DNA from: an uncultured Oscillospiraceae bacterium
Lineage (GTDB): Bacteria; Bacillota; Clostridia; Oscillospirales; Oscillospiraceae
Length of the DNA: 64,000 bases
Reading direction: 5' to 3'
Assembly (NCBI GenBank): GCA_947599875.1
Contig: CANQFV010000002.1
Span: 87,312 to 151,311, forward strand
Shown: positions 41,609 through 50,777 of the stretch, in pieces
Layout of the letters: every line of letters begins with the position of its first letter
Numbering within the stretch: the stretch's first letter is position 1
Notes under the pieces: generated by a model
What the model saw: the letters and a program-made list of their open reading frames with translations, nothing else
Database searches by the model: none
Told to the model about the DNA's origin: nothing
Made by a program: the position numbers and the translations under genes

Positions 41609-43446
41609 TGCTCCTGCACCAAGGGAATAAACATATTCCCCTCCAGCTCCTCCCGGGGCAGGAACGGTGCCATATCCTCAAGGGGCGCGCTTACCATCGT
41701 GCCGTCAGGCAGGCGCCGCGAGCTGCTTTTCGGCTCCCACACCTGGGCCGTATCCGTGAAAATCTCACAAAACACGAACCCGGGCCGGGCCAGCACTTCC
41801 GGGATCACCTTCATCATCTCATCGTTGGAGTGGGCCGCGTAATACGGGTACCCGAACGCCCCGGCGATCTTCTCAAAACGTGGGAAGGACAAGTCCCCCG
41901 ACTCCTCGCCGATGCCCACCTTCGTGTGTTCCGAAAACAGATTGTTCTGCGTGATGCGGATGGAGTGATAGCCCTGATTGTTGATGAGAAACAGCTTGAT
42001 TGGCAGATCGTTGGTCACTACCGTCTGAAGCTCCTGAAGGTTCATCATAAGGGAACCGTCGCCCTCCAGACAAACCGTATCCCTCCGTCCGCCCGCAAGG
42101 CAAAGTCCAATGGCGGCGGGGAGGCCATAGCCCATGCTGGCAATGGCGTTGTTGATCACAAATCGCGTCCCGGACTTGACGACCCACCCCTGGTGGCCGG
42201 CCACGCAGCAGGCGCCGTTGGAAACTGCCGTCAGACTGCCCTCCGGCAGCTGTTGGCTGAGTCCGCGGATAAACGCGTACACATTGACGTGATCCAAGCC
42301 GTCCGCCCAGTGTCTGGGCAGCGTCACGGGGTATCGCTCCTTCCACCCGCGGCACGCCTGAAGCCAGGCCTGGTTGCGGAAAAACGTCTCCCCGGCGGGG
42401 AGCGCATCGGCCATCCGGCGGCAGAAATCCCGGGCGTCCGCCCAGATAGGCATGTCCACATGCAGCGTGTGCTTTTTCATCTCCGCCCGGTCGATATCCA
42501 CCATAATGACCTTCGCGGCCCTGGCCCAGCTCCTGTAATCATAACCCACTTGGCGTATGGACAGGCGCGTGCCGATGGCAATAACAAGATCCGAGTTCTG
42601 TACGGCAAAATTTCCGGCCCGCTCCCCCATGTTCCCGCCGCGGCCCACATAGAGCGGATGGTCATTTTCCATCAAATCTATGGAGTTCCAGTAGGTCACC
42701 ACGGGCACGCCCAGCCTGTCCGCCATCAGGCGAAAATCCCGGAACCCGCCGGACAGGCGCACCCCGCCGCCGGCATAAATTACAGGCCGCTCCGACGCCC
42801 TGACGTAGTCCAGCACGGCTCTGATGTCCCCGTCCGACACAGGTGTAGGCAAAAGGGCGGCGTCCTCCTGCGGGTCGTAGCCGCGCAGGTCGTCCGTTTC
42901 AAGATTCATCCCCTGGAAATTCACCGGAATGTCCAGCCACACCGGCCCCGGACGCCCGGTGACCGCCAGATGCCAGGCTTTTTCCAGCATGTATCTGATG
43001 TCCTGCGGGTCCTCCAGCATAGCGGCATACTTCGTCATGGGGCGCACGGAATTGACAATGTCGTACTCCTGATCCCCCACTGCCCGCAGGGGGAGCCCGT
43101 CGGTGAAGCCCATACCGTACCGGGCCGTGGTGTCGTAGCGAACCTGCCCGGAAATAATGAACATCGGGATGCTGTCCAGCCACCCGCCCACAACACCCGT
43201 GAGGGCGTTCGTTCCCCCCGGCCCCGTAGTGACGCACACCGCCGCGATTTTATTTTCCAGCCTTGCGTAAGCCTCCGCCGCTATGGCGCAGGCCTGCTCG
43301 TGGTGGTTGTAGGTGACGTGCAGGGAGGGATGGTGCCCCAGCGCGTCGTTAAGATGCATAGCTCCGCCCCCCACCACCGAAAACACATCGGTAACACCGT
43401 GGGAAACAAGAAAATCCGCTATGTAATCAGCAAGACGTTGCGGCAT
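41605..43446 (-). CDS. TPP-dependent acetolactate synthase-like enzyme (YerE-like candidate)
   Basis: 613 residues from ATG at 43446 (AAAGGAG 8 nt upstream; ATG at 43464 is inside the spacer). Complete three-domain ThDP fold: VFSVVGGGAMHLND, HHEQACAIAAEAYAR (catalytic Glu), TTGPGGTNALTGVVGGW, and the TPP motif LEGDGSLMMNLQELQT...NNQGYHS. True acetolactate synthases do not sit among CDP-sugar genes. YerE of Yersinia is such an enzyme and adds a two-carbon unit from pyruvate to C-4 of a CDP-ketosugar. With rfbF-G-H in the locus, the same role is likely. Confidence 0.85.
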   Translation of the reverse strand: MPQRLADYIADFLVSHGVTDVFSVVGGGAMHLNDALGHHPSLHVTYNHHEQACAIAAEAYARLENKIAAVCVTTGPGGTNALTGVVGGWLDSIPMFIISGQVRYDTTARYGMGFTDGLPLRAVGDQEYDIVNSVRPMTKYAAMLEDPQDIRYMLEKAWHLAVTGRPGPVWLDIPVNFQGMNLETDDLRGYDPQEDAALLPTPVSDGDIRAVLDYVRASERPVIYAGGGVRLSGGFRDFRLMADRLGVPVVTYWNSIDLMENDHPLYVGRGGNMGERAGNFAVQNSDLVIAIGTRLSIRQVGYDYRSWARAAKVIMVDIDRAEMKKHTLHVDMPIWADARDFCRRMADALPAGETFFRNQAWLQACRGWKERYPVTLPRHWADGLDHVNVYAFIRGLSQQLPEGSLTAVSNGACCVAGHQGWVVKSGTRFVINNAIASMGYGLPAAIGLCLAGGRRDTVCLEGDGSLMMNLQELQTVVTNDLPIKLFLINNQGYHSIRITQNNLFSEHTKVGIGEESGDLSFPRFEKIAGAFGYPYYAAHSNDEMMKVIPEVLARPGFVFCEIFTDTAQVWEPKSSSRRLPDGTMVSAPLEDMAPFLPREELEGNMFIPLVQEQ

Positions 43447-43471
43447 GGGGAAGGCTCCTTTCATCTGAAAA

Positions 43472-44530
43472 TCATTTCAGTGCGCGGCTCTCTGCCTCCT
43501 CTTTGACCAGTCTGTTGTTTTGGCGGCAATACGCAATCTCAGATGCCACAAGGAATAGCCTGAAAAACATCCCTTTCGGCAGAATTTTGCAGAGCGCCCG
43601 CTCAATTCTGAACACAAGGTTGGAGGGAGAAGGCTTTTTCTCGTAATCATTCCACAGGGACTTTTCCAGATATTGGTTAAATAATTCCCTGTCTGGGTGA
43701 AGTGTATCTCTGTGCCAAGGGAACTGTCCGAGGAAGCGATATGTATGATAGATTACTGGATGTTCACGAGCATATTCGATTTCTTCTCTGGTGATAAGCG
43801 TGTTCTTCATCGCTTTAAAGTAAACGTCATCCGAATATGCCCTGTGAATCGGGGGGAAATTATACTCCTGCGGTAGTTTTAGAATGTGTCCTGCGCAGAC
43901 AGCATTTAGTACTCCTTGGTCTGCATCAACGTATTTTGCTCTCTCATTCTTAACGTGAGAAATAATCTTATACATCCATTTCCCTGTTTTCCACACATTA
44001 ACATTAAAAAGAATTATTCCTGCATTATACTCTCTTAAACCACAATCTGTAACCCTCCTACCATTTTTATTGTTTAACGAGCATCGAACCATTCCGATAC
44101 AATTCTCGCTCATATCAAAGTCATCCAGATATTTCAGGGAGCCTTGGACTATTGTATCGCAATCTATATATAGGAGTCTATCAATTCTTGGCTCAATATA
44201 CTCTTGAAAGAATAGTTTGTAATATGTTGCGAATGATCCTCTGTACGGCATTACACCGGACTCTTTTATCTTCTCTTTAACACGTTTTGCGTCAATCAAT
44301 ATAATGTTTCTCTTGTACTGCTCCGATAGTTTTAGAAACCTCTGTTTGTTCATTTTCCTCACATTTTCTGTTACAATAAATACCGTTAAATTTTCAATTT
44401 CCGTATTATTCATAAACAGCGATGTTATTGAAACACCTGCAAAAGGGGCATATTCTTCACTACAACAATAAAGAACATTAAGTTCGCTCTGACCCCCCCC
44501 CGCAGGAATTTTCTGGATATTGTTATTCAT
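43472..44530 (-). CDS. Family 8 glycosyltransferase with N-terminal G9 tract
   Basis: 352 residues, ATG 44530 with AAGGAG upstream. LNVLYCCSEEYAPFAGVSITSL opening, DxD motif in LLYIDCDTIVQG, and YVDADQGVLNAV: the LgtC/GT8 pattern, which transfers sugar from a nucleotide donor. Codons 10-13 are built from nine G (44501-44493, PAGGGQSE). The gene is in frame now, and a one-base slip would abolish it near the N-terminus. AT-richer than the flippase gene before it. Overlaps that gene by 8 nt. Confidence 0.9.
   Translation of the reverse strand: MNNNIQKIPAGGGQSELNVLYCCSEEYAPFAGVSITSLFMNNTEIENLTVFIVTENVRKMNKQRFLKLSEQYKRNIILIDAKRVKEKIKESGVMPYRGSFATYYKLFFQEYIEPRIDRLLYIDCDTIVQGSLKYLDDFDMSENCIGMVRCSLNNKNGRRVTDCGLREYNAGIILFNVNVWKTGKWMYKIISHVKNERAKYVDADQGVLNAVCAGHILKLPQEYNFPPIHRAYSDDVYFKAMKNTLITREEIEYAREHPVIYHTYRFLGQFPWHRDTLHPDRELFNQYLEKSLWNDYEKKPSPSNLVFRIERALCKILPKGMFFRLFLVASEIAYCRQNNRLVKEEAESRALK
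44493..44501 (-). repeat. G9 homopolymer tract in the GT8 gene
   Basis: Nine G on the coding strand within the first 13 codons; in frame at this length. Confidence 0.9.
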
Positions 44531-45764
44531 GTTCGTTCTCCTTAAATGATTTTTTATACGTCAAAGCTACTGCCGCAAGCTGAAGCAGCAGGTGGACGGC
44601 ATACCCCGCCAGCATCACATAGGCGGCGCCGTAAAGGCCCATAGAGGCAACAAACCGGCCCGCCAAAGCCGCGATAACGACGACCTCCACAGCCGAGAAA
44701 GCTGTCACTGTCCCGGTCTTCCGCATACATATCAGCGCGAAATCCGCCACGCTCCTCATGGCCGCGAGGCCCGAAACGGCGATTGCCACATAGAGCAGGT
44801 TAAAATACGCCAGGATCTCCTGTCCAAAGACAAGCCTTATGACCGGTTTGCCCGCCGCGAATGCGCAGAGAGACGCCGCGAGGGTTATCCCCAAGGTCCC
44901 CAAGAGGCTCAATATCAGGTATCGGGCAAACTGCCCCCTGTTCCGGTCAACCCAGGCACGGGCCATCCCCGGCACGATGCCAATGGCAACAGCCGGAACA
45001 AGCGTGGTTATGATCACTGTGGGCGTAAAAAGGCTGGAATAATAGCCTAAATACGTCTCTCCCAGGCTGTTGAGGAGGATGCGGCGGGGCAGCGCGGTGC
45101 TGATATACGGCAAGATAGCCGAAACCATCAGGGGAAAACAGGCCTTTATTACCCCCCAGACCTCCGGGAGGTCATTTTTTTGAAGGGCCGTGTCCACCCG
45201 CTCACGCGCAAAGAACCTCAGGTCATAAACAACTGAAACGGTTATGCCCGCGGCGGCCATAAGGCCGAGGGAGAGAAGGAGGTCTTTCCAAAGAACATAG
45301 GAGAGGACAAAACCGCCAAAACAGCAAATCCCCTTCAGCAGATTGGAATACCCGGACAGATACAGCTTGTCCCTCAGCTGTAACGTCCCCAGCATCGTGT
45401 CGCTGAAGAATCCCAGATTCAAATACACTAGATAAAGGCAAATGGCCCACTTGTTACGGGGCAAATAAGTCGCGTCAACCCATAAATAGACGAAAAGCGC
45501 GGCAAAGGAAAGACCTATTGCGGCAAATTTTGCCAGCATGTAATGCTTCTGCTCAAACTGCTTTCCCGCGTCGGATATCTGGTATGATCTGAGTCCAAAG
45601 TTGGAGACAGCCCCGAACACATTGGCCACGCTCATGGCGAGTGAGAAGATGCCCGCGTCGGCAAACCCGCCCATGCGCACAAGGAGGACGGAGATCAGCC
45701 ACTGGGCAAACATCAGCGCAAACGATCCAATGGAATTCAGTATTACTTGCCTATCTAATCTCAT
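44523..45764 (-). CDS. Polysaccharide flippase (Wzx-like, MATE/MOP superfamily)
   Basis: 413 residues with about 12 predicted membrane helices, starting MRLDRQVILNSIGSFALMFAQW. Features of Wzx flippases: LVRMGGFADAGIFSLAMSVANVF near the N-terminus, FPLMVSAILPYISTALPRRI in the middle. It should move lipid-linked repeat units across the membrane, so the glycan is made by the Wzx/Wzy route. The GT-C-like protein at 51581 might be another membrane step. Low pairwise similarity is normal for the family. Confidence 0.88.
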   Translation of the reverse strand: MRLDRQVILNSIGSFALMFAQWLISVLLVRMGGFADAGIFSLAMSVANVFGAVSNFGLRSYQISDAGKQFEQKHYMLAKFAAIGLSFAALFVYLWVDATYLPRNKWAICLYLVYLNLGFFSDTMLGTLQLRDKLYLSGYSNLLKGICCFGGFVLSYVLWKDLLLSLGLMAAAGITVSVVYDLRFFARERVDTALQKNDLPEVWGVIKACFPLMVSAILPYISTALPRRILLNSLGETYLGYYSSLFTPTVIITTLVPAVAIGIVPGMARAWVDRNRGQFARYLILSLLGTLGITLAASLCAFAAGKPVIRLVFGQEILAYFNLLYVAIAVSGLAAMRSVADFALICMRKTGTVTAFSAVEVVVIAALAGRFVASMGLYGAAYVMLAGYAVHLLLQLAAVALTYKKSFKENEHE

Positions 45765-45805
45765 CTAAATCCCTTTTGTTTCCAACATTAATGATAAGCC
45801 AAATC

Positions 45806-46849
45806 CTATAAAAAGCATTTTATAATATGGGCATCTTTTTTTACCATCTTGCCTATAATATTTATCAATGATTTTGCGTTAATCAAATCAAGGCATCCAA
45901 TCATATTACATGCAAGATTGCCTGCTATGTCATAGCCATTATTAATCTTCCACAAAAGTGGATTTTTTAGGTAATTTGGAAGCTCACGCTTTAACTTTTC
46001 TCTAACTTTATCGTAATAATTATCTGCGTTCTTCTTATCATCACCCGAATAAGCACTAAGGTACGATGAATATATTACACGAAGCGTCAAGTATTCCATT
46101 TCATTTTTTAGCTTTAAATTATCCGTTTTTTCTATAGCTTCCTTTGTAATATCAATTAATGGGAAAATTGCATTTTTTACTCTCTTATCAACATCCAACA
46201 ATATGGAACGTGAAACAGCATTTGGGTTGTAATAATAGTTATATATTACTTTATCTACGATGTGGCACTCATTTTTTTCGGCAATCGCAAAATTATAAAC
46301 AAACCATGTATCATGGGACAAGAAAAAGTGTTCGGGGAATAATAGTTTGTTTTCAAGTATTATAATTCTTTTGAATATAACGCCTTGTAGCATAGGTGTT
46401 TGTATAGTTATACCCCCCCCCGCTTCCATAAATTTCCTTTTTCGGCCGATGGAATTATCCGGTAAGACATCCTGAAATCGTCCCGTCACGCGATCCGCTC
46501 CTGTTTCCTTCGCCTTTTCCGCCAATAATTTCAAACAATCCGGCTCCATCCAGTCGTCGGCGTCGTTGAATAGAACAAACTCGCCCCTTGCGTGACTTAA
46601 CCCCTCGTTCCACCCGTGGCATGGCCCCTGGTTTGGGTAAACCGGTACATAGGAGGTTCTGATCTCAGGATTCTCCCGGCAAAACTGGCGGTAGACCTCC
46701 TCAGTATTATCTGTTGACCCGTTATTGATCATGACGATTTCAAAATCCCTGAAGGTCTGCGCCGCGCAGGCATCAAGCGCCTTTTTCAACAGATGCCCAT
46801 AATTATAGCACAAAATCATGACCGATACGAATGGAATATCCCTGTCCAC
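45806..46849 (-). CDS. GT2 glycosyltransferase, mosaic, with internal G9 tract
   Basis: 347 residues. GT-A domain: SVMILCYNYGHLLKKALDA, IVMINNGSTDNTEEV, GEFVLFNDADDW (DxD), FFLSHDTWFVYNFAI. Nine G at 46421-46413 encode Gly-Gly-Gly in KFMEAGGGITIQT at about residue 144. The part before the tract is GC-rich like the neighbours, and the part after it is sharply AT-rich with many Asn, Lys and Ile. The acceptor-binding C-terminal half thus looks acquired separately. In frame at this tract length. Confidence 0.88.
   Translation of the reverse strand: MDRDIPFVSVMILCYNYGHLLKKALDACAAQTFRDFEIVMINNGSTDNTEEVYRQFCRENPEIRTSYVPVYPNQGPCHGWNEGLSHARGEFVLFNDADDWMEPDCLKLLAEKAKETGADRVTGRFQDVLPDNSIGRKRKFMEAGGGITIQTPMLQGVIFKRIIILENKLLFPEHFFLSHDTWFVYNFAIAEKNECHIVDKVIYNYYYNPNAVSRSILLDVDKRVKNAIFPLIDITKEAIEKTDNLKLKNEMEYLTLRVIYSSYLSAYSGDDKKNADNYYDKVREKLKRELPNYLKNPLLWKINNGYDIAGNLACNMIGCLDLINAKSLINIIGKMVKKDAHIIKCFL
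46413..46421 (-). repeat. G9 homopolymer tract in the GT2 gene
   Basis: Nine G on the coding strand at a sharp change in base composition; in frame at this length. Confidence 0.9.
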
Positions 46850-46874
46850 GCTGTCTACCTCCCATACGTCTACA

Positions 46875-47453
46875 TCACCAGATGTCTACATCCATTGGCG
46901 CTTTCATGTACTCAGCAAATGACATGAGTCCTAAATCTCTTGTTGAGTGAACGGCCACGTCTTCCGGTATTGGCCATTCTATTCCAAGCTCCGGATCGTC
47001 AAATCTTATGCCGGTATCGGTGGCCTTATCGTATCGTCCGTCACACTGATAAAGCATAAGCGTTTCATTTTCCAGAGACGCAAAACCGTGCGCAAAACCA
47101 CGCGGTATATATATTGACTTATGGTTTTCACCGTTAAGTTCGACACTGACCCATTTCTTGAATGTTTTGCTGTTTGGACGCAAGTCCACGACGATGTCGA
47201 GGACCCTCCCATATGGTACTGTGACAAGTTTCGCTTGTGGCCGATTGAGCTGAAAATGCAACCCTCGTATCACATTCTTAGCTGAAGTTGAGAAAAATGT
47301 TTCACTTAAACTAAAATGAATACCGTTTTCCGCAAAGATAGCACTTTCATAGCATTTTGAGAATCCGCCCCGCATATCACCGGAGTAAAAATTCGTGATA
47401 ACACACGGTCGGTCATTTCCATCCATCAAATACTCAAAGTCAAAGCCTGCCAT
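46875..47453 (-). CDS. dTDP-4-dehydrorhamnose 3,5-epimerase family protein (RmlC-like cupin)
   Basis: 192 residues. RmlC pattern: FSLSETFFSTSAKNVIRGLHFQ with catalytic His, KLVTVPYGRVLDIVVDLRPNS, and IYIPRGFAHGFASLENETLMLYQCDG. Acts on 4-keto-6-deoxy nucleotide sugars. No rmlA/B/D genes are present, so here it probably epimerises a CDP-linked 4-ketosugar. AT-rich, like the downstream half of the GT2 gene. It starts just before the stop of the epimerase at 47455. Confidence 0.88.
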   Translation of the reverse strand: MAGFDFEYLMDGNDRPCVITNFYSGDMRGGFSKCYESAIFAENGIHFSLSETFFSTSAKNVIRGLHFQLNRPQAKLVTVPYGRVLDIVVDLRPNSKTFKKWVSVELNGENHKSIYIPRGFAHGFASLENETLMLYQCDGRYDKATDTGIRFDDPELGIEWPIPEDVAVHSTRDLGLMSFAEYMKAPMDVDIW

Positions 47454-47454
47454 A

Positions 47455-48375
47455 TCATACCCCTTGACGTTTTAGCCATTCCGCAGTCCTTTTTATCCCT
47501 TCAGAAAAAGTCACATGCGGTGTTATGCCTGTATCACGTTCAACTGCCTCCAAGTCAAATCTGTTGTAGTCCAAAGGCACTCCGTCAAAATGTACTTCAC
47601 CGAGTCCTATTTCAATACCAGGATTAACTTGGTCTCTCATTTCAATCAGGTATTCTTTAAGCGGTTTCGGTTCCTTGCTCCCAATATAATACGTCTTTCC
47701 TGTTCCCCCGTTCTCTCCCAAGGCCGCAAGAGCTTCGGCAGCGTCAGATATATATATGAAATCATAGCTTTGCTCTCCTGCTGAAAATGCGCAATGTTCA
47801 CCTCGCAGTAGCTTTCTCACACTTGTGTTTATCAGCCTGGGGCTTATTTCACCAGGGCCATATATATTTGATATCACTGCTCGAATGTATGTAATACCGA
47901 AAGACTGCGCAATCGCAAATGCCATATAATCCGCAGCCAGCTTCGCACTTGAATATAATGTGTTAATACCTGGTATGCGTCCGTTCTCTACCTGGGCCAT
48001 TATCTCATAAATCATTATACTCGACGCAAAAAGAAACTTTTTGCAGCCTATCTCATGGCACGCTTTGACTGCATCACATACGGCACGAATGTTTTCCGTT
48101 TGTACTTCATAGTCCTCACGCAAAGGTCCCGCACTTCCACACCATGAAAAATAATAAGTTACGTCTATATCCCTATCGGATATTTTCTCAGGTAAAAAAG
48201 CGTACTGCGTCTGATCGCAAAACACGATCCTTAACCCGCTCAACCCTTCGATTGACGAAACATCCTCAGTTTTTTCCTTGACTACAGCAATGACCTCTAT
48301 GCCTTGTTCACAAAGCACTCGACACACTGCACTTCCCACAAACCCTGTTGCACCGGTTACGACAGCTTTTTTCAT
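47455..48375 (-). CDS. NAD-dependent epimerase/dehydratase (extended SDR)
   Basis: 306 residues. VTGATGFVGSAVCRVL Rossmann motif, FLFASSIMIYE strand with the Ser-Ser typical of SDR catalysis, and YSSAK active-site motif. AT-rich compared with rfbH before it, with which it overlaps by 4 nt. Third epimerase-like enzyme in the locus; probably a 4-ketoreductase of a CDP-6-deoxysugar. Confidence 0.85.
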   Translation of the reverse strand: MKKAVVTGATGFVGSAVCRVLCEQGIEVIAVVKEKTEDVSSIEGLSGLRIVFCDQTQYAFLPEKISDRDIDVTYYFSWCGSAGPLREDYEVQTENIRAVCDAVKACHEIGCKKFLFASSIMIYEIMAQVENGRIPGINTLYSSAKLAADYMAFAIAQSFGITYIRAVISNIYGPGEISPRLINTSVRKLLRGEHCAFSAGEQSYDFIYISDAAEALAALGENGGTGKTYYIGSKEPKPLKEYLIEMRDQVNPGIEIGLGEVHFDGVPLDYNRFDLEAVERDTGITPHVTFSEGIKRTAEWLKRQGV

Positions 48376-49706
48376 TCCTCCACCTCCTTGATGATGGCTT
48401 GGGACATGTATTCGAGCATATCGGGGGTCATCCCCGGGTACACGCCCACCCAGAAGGTGTCGCGCATGATGGTGTCGGTATTTTTCAACTCCCCCACCAC
48501 GCGGTAGGCGGCGGTGTCGCGGATCGGGTCGAAGCAGGGGTGGGCGATCAGGTTGCCGCTGAACAGCATCCGGGTCTGGATGCCCTTTGCCTCCAGGCGG
48601 CGGACAAGCTTCTCCCGCTCCAGGCCCTCACGCACCGTCATCACAAAGCCGAACCAGCTGGGGCGGCTGTTGGGGGCCGGTTCCGGAAGGATGAGCCTGT
48701 CCGACGCGCCGTCCAGGGCGCGGCGCAGCCAGGCCCAGTTTTCCCGGCGCTTTTGGATAAAGGACGGGAGCTTTTTCAGCTGCTCCACCCCCACGGCGGC
48801 CTGCATATCCGTGACCTTCAGATTATAGCCCAGGTGACTGTAGACGTACTTGTGGTCATACCCCTGGGGGAGGCGGCCGTAGCTGCCGTCAAAGCGGTGT
48901 CCGCACAGGTTGTCCCTGCCGCCGGGGCACACGCAGTCCCTGCCCCAGTCCCGGTAGGAGCGGATCAGGCGGCTGAGGAGCGGGTCGTTTGTATAGACGC
49001 AGCCCCCCTCCCCCATCGTCATATGGTGGGCGGGGTAGAAGCTGCTCGTGCCGATATCCCCCACCGTGCCGGTGAGGTACGTCTTCCCGTCAAGGGTGTA
49101 TTCGCTGCCCAGGGCGTCGCAGTTGTCCTCGATGAGCCACAGGCCGTGCCTGTCGCAAAACGCCTTCACGGCCGCCAGGTCAAAGGGGTTCCCCAAAGTG
49201 TGGGCAACCATCACGGCCCGGGTCCTCCGGCTCAGCGCCTCCTCCAGCAGGCTCACGTCGATATTGTACTGGGGGATGGTCACATCCACAAAAACCGGCA
49301 CCGCGCCGTACTGAAGGATGGGCGTGACGGTGGTGGGAAAGCCCGCGGCCACGGTGATGACCTCGTCGCCCCGTTGGATCCGCCGCTCCCCCAGCTCCGG
49401 GGCCGTCAGCACGGAGAAGGCGATAAGGTTGGCTGAGGAGCCGCTGTTCACCAGGTGGGCATACCTCACCCCCAGAAAGCTTGCGAATTTCTCCTCGAAT
49501 TCCTGGGTGTACCGCCCCGCCGTGAGCCAGAAGTCCAGGGCGGAGTCCACCAGTGCCCGCATCTCCCCGTCGTCATAGACCCGGGCGGCGTAGCTGATCC
49601 GGTCCCCAGGGGTGAAATGCTCGTCCTTCTCCCTGAAACGGTGGTAATACGCGGACACGGCGTCCAGGATCTCCCGCCGGGCCTGTTCCTCGGTTTTCCC
49701 CTCCAT
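48372..49706 (-). CDS. rfbH: CDP-4-keto-6-deoxyglucose 3-dehydrase (E1)
   Basis: 444 residues from ATG at 49706 (GGAGG 7 nt upstream). Aspartate-aminotransferase fold in which the usual PLP Lys is replaced by His: SSFYPAHHMTMGEGG. The Cys pattern DCVCPGGRDNLCGHRF supplies the [2Fe-2S] cluster. Both features identify the E1 dehydrase that, with reductase E3, removes the C-3 hydroxyl to form 3,6-dideoxysugars. No E3 gene is in the window. Starts 2 nt after the rfbG stop. Confidence 0.95.
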   Translation of the reverse strand: MEGKTEEQARREILDAVSAYYHRFREKDEHFTPGDRISYAARVYDDGEMRALVDSALDFWLTAGRYTQEFEEKFASFLGVRYAHLVNSGSSANLIAFSVLTAPELGERRIQRGDEVITVAAGFPTTVTPILQYGAVPVFVDVTIPQYNIDVSLLEEALSRRTRAVMVAHTLGNPFDLAAVKAFCDRHGLWLIEDNCDALGSEYTLDGKTYLTGTVGDIGTSSFYPAHHMTMGEGGCVYTNDPLLSRLIRSYRDWGRDCVCPGGRDNLCGHRFDGSYGRLPQGYDHKYVYSHLGYNLKVTDMQAAVGVEQLKKLPSFIQKRRENWAWLRRALDGASDRLILPEPAPNSRPSWFGFVMTVREGLEREKLVRRLEAKGIQTRMLFSGNLIAHPCFDPIRDTAAYRVVGELKNTDTIMRDTFWVGVYPGMTPDMLEYMSQAIIKEVEE

Positions 49707-49708
49707 TG

Positions 49709-50758
49709 TCATGCCTCCAAATACAGCTGTATCTCCCGGTCCATCTCCGCCGGGATGTCCCCGTGGGCGAGCCACACCTTTGTCCAGTTGACTGTCTCAT
49801 CCACGGCCCGGCAGATGTCCCACTTGGGGCGCCAATCCATCGCCGCCCGGAGCTTCGCGCAGTCCAGCTTCAGGAAACGCGCCTCATGCGGGGCGTCCGG
49901 TTCCGACCCGTCCGTCCACCCGGCGCCGTCTCCCCACTTCTCGCAAAACAGCTGCGCAAGCGCGCCTGTGGAGACGCATCCGTCCTCCCCGGGGCCTACG
50001 TTGTACCACCCGGCAAGGCCGCCGTCCTCATATTGCCGCCGCGCTATCAGCAGGTAGGCGAAAATCGGCTCCAGCACATGCTGATAGGGTCTCACCGACC
50101 CGGGATTCCGCAGGGCCAGGGGCTTCCCGGCCGTCACCGCCCGGACGCAATCCGGGATGATCCTGTCCGGGGCAAAATCCCCGCCGCCGATGACATTCCC
50201 CGCCCTGGCCGTGGAGACGGAGATCCCCGTCCCGGCGAAGAACGCGGAGCCATAGCTGTGGGTCACAAGCTCCGAACAGGATTTGGAGTTTGAGTAGGGG
50301 TCAAAGCCGTCAAGCGGCTCCTCCTCCCGGTAACCCCAGACCCACTCGTTATTTTTGTACACCTTGTCCGTGGTGACGTTCACCACGCTCCTCACCGAAC
50401 CCGGGCAGGCGCGGACGCACTCCAGAAGATTCACCGTGCCCATGACGTTCGTCTCATACGTCGTCCTGGGGTCGCGGTAGCTCTCCCGCACAATGGGCTG
50501 GGCGGCCATGTGGAGGACGATCTGTGGCCGGGCCTCCTCAAAAGCGGCGCAAAGCCCGGGGTAGTCCCGCACGTCCCCGATAAGGGAGGTCATTTTCCCC
50601 TCCAGCCCCGCCAGGGAGAAGAGGTTTGGCTCCGTGGGGGCGGGGAGGGACCAGCCCGTCACCTCCGCCCCGGCGTCCACCAGCGCCCGGCACAGCCAGG
50701 AGCCTTTAAACCCCGTATGACCCGTGACAAACACCCGTTTGCCCCGGTAAAATTCCAT
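49709..50758 (-). CDS. rfbG: CDP-glucose 4,6-dehydratase
   Basis: 349 residues from ATG at 50758 (GGAG 6 nt upstream). GKRVFVTGHTGFKGSWLCRAL is the hallmark N-terminus. Then HMAAQPIVRESYRDPRTTYETNV, VNVTTDKVYKNNEWVWGYRE, DPYSNSKSCSEL (active-site Tyr/Lys) and ARAGNVIGGGDFAPDRIIPD. Converts CDP-glucose to CDP-4-keto-6-deoxyglucose. Sits between rfbF and rfbH, the usual order. Confidence 0.96.
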   Translation of the reverse strand: MEFYRGKRVFVTGHTGFKGSWLCRALVDAGAEVTGWSLPAPTEPNLFSLAGLEGKMTSLIGDVRDYPGLCAAFEEARPQIVLHMAAQPIVRESYRDPRTTYETNVMGTVNLLECVRACPGSVRSVVNVTTDKVYKNNEWVWGYREEEPLDGFDPYSNSKSCSELVTHSYGSAFFAGTGISVSTARAGNVIGGGDFAPDRIIPDCVRAVTAGKPLALRNPGSVRPYQHVLEPIFAYLLIARRQYEDGGLAGWYNVGPGEDGCVSTGALAQLFCEKWGDGAGWTDGSEPDAPHEARFLKLDCAKLRAAMDWRPKWDICRAVDETVNWTKVWLAHGDIPAEMDREIQLYLEA

Positions 50759-50777
50759 AAAATCTCCGCGCATCGTC

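Noticed and set aside
41608..43506. 632-codon plus-strand frame opposite the TPP enzyme
   Set aside because: The minus-strand gene has complete ThDP motifs. This frame has none and shows the His/Arg/Pro-rich bias of GC shadows.
45146..45152. Shorter runs of C/G (five or six) in the glycan locus, for example here and near 49008
   Set aside because: Such lengths are expected in GC-rich coding DNA and slip rarely; only the four runs of nine were kept.
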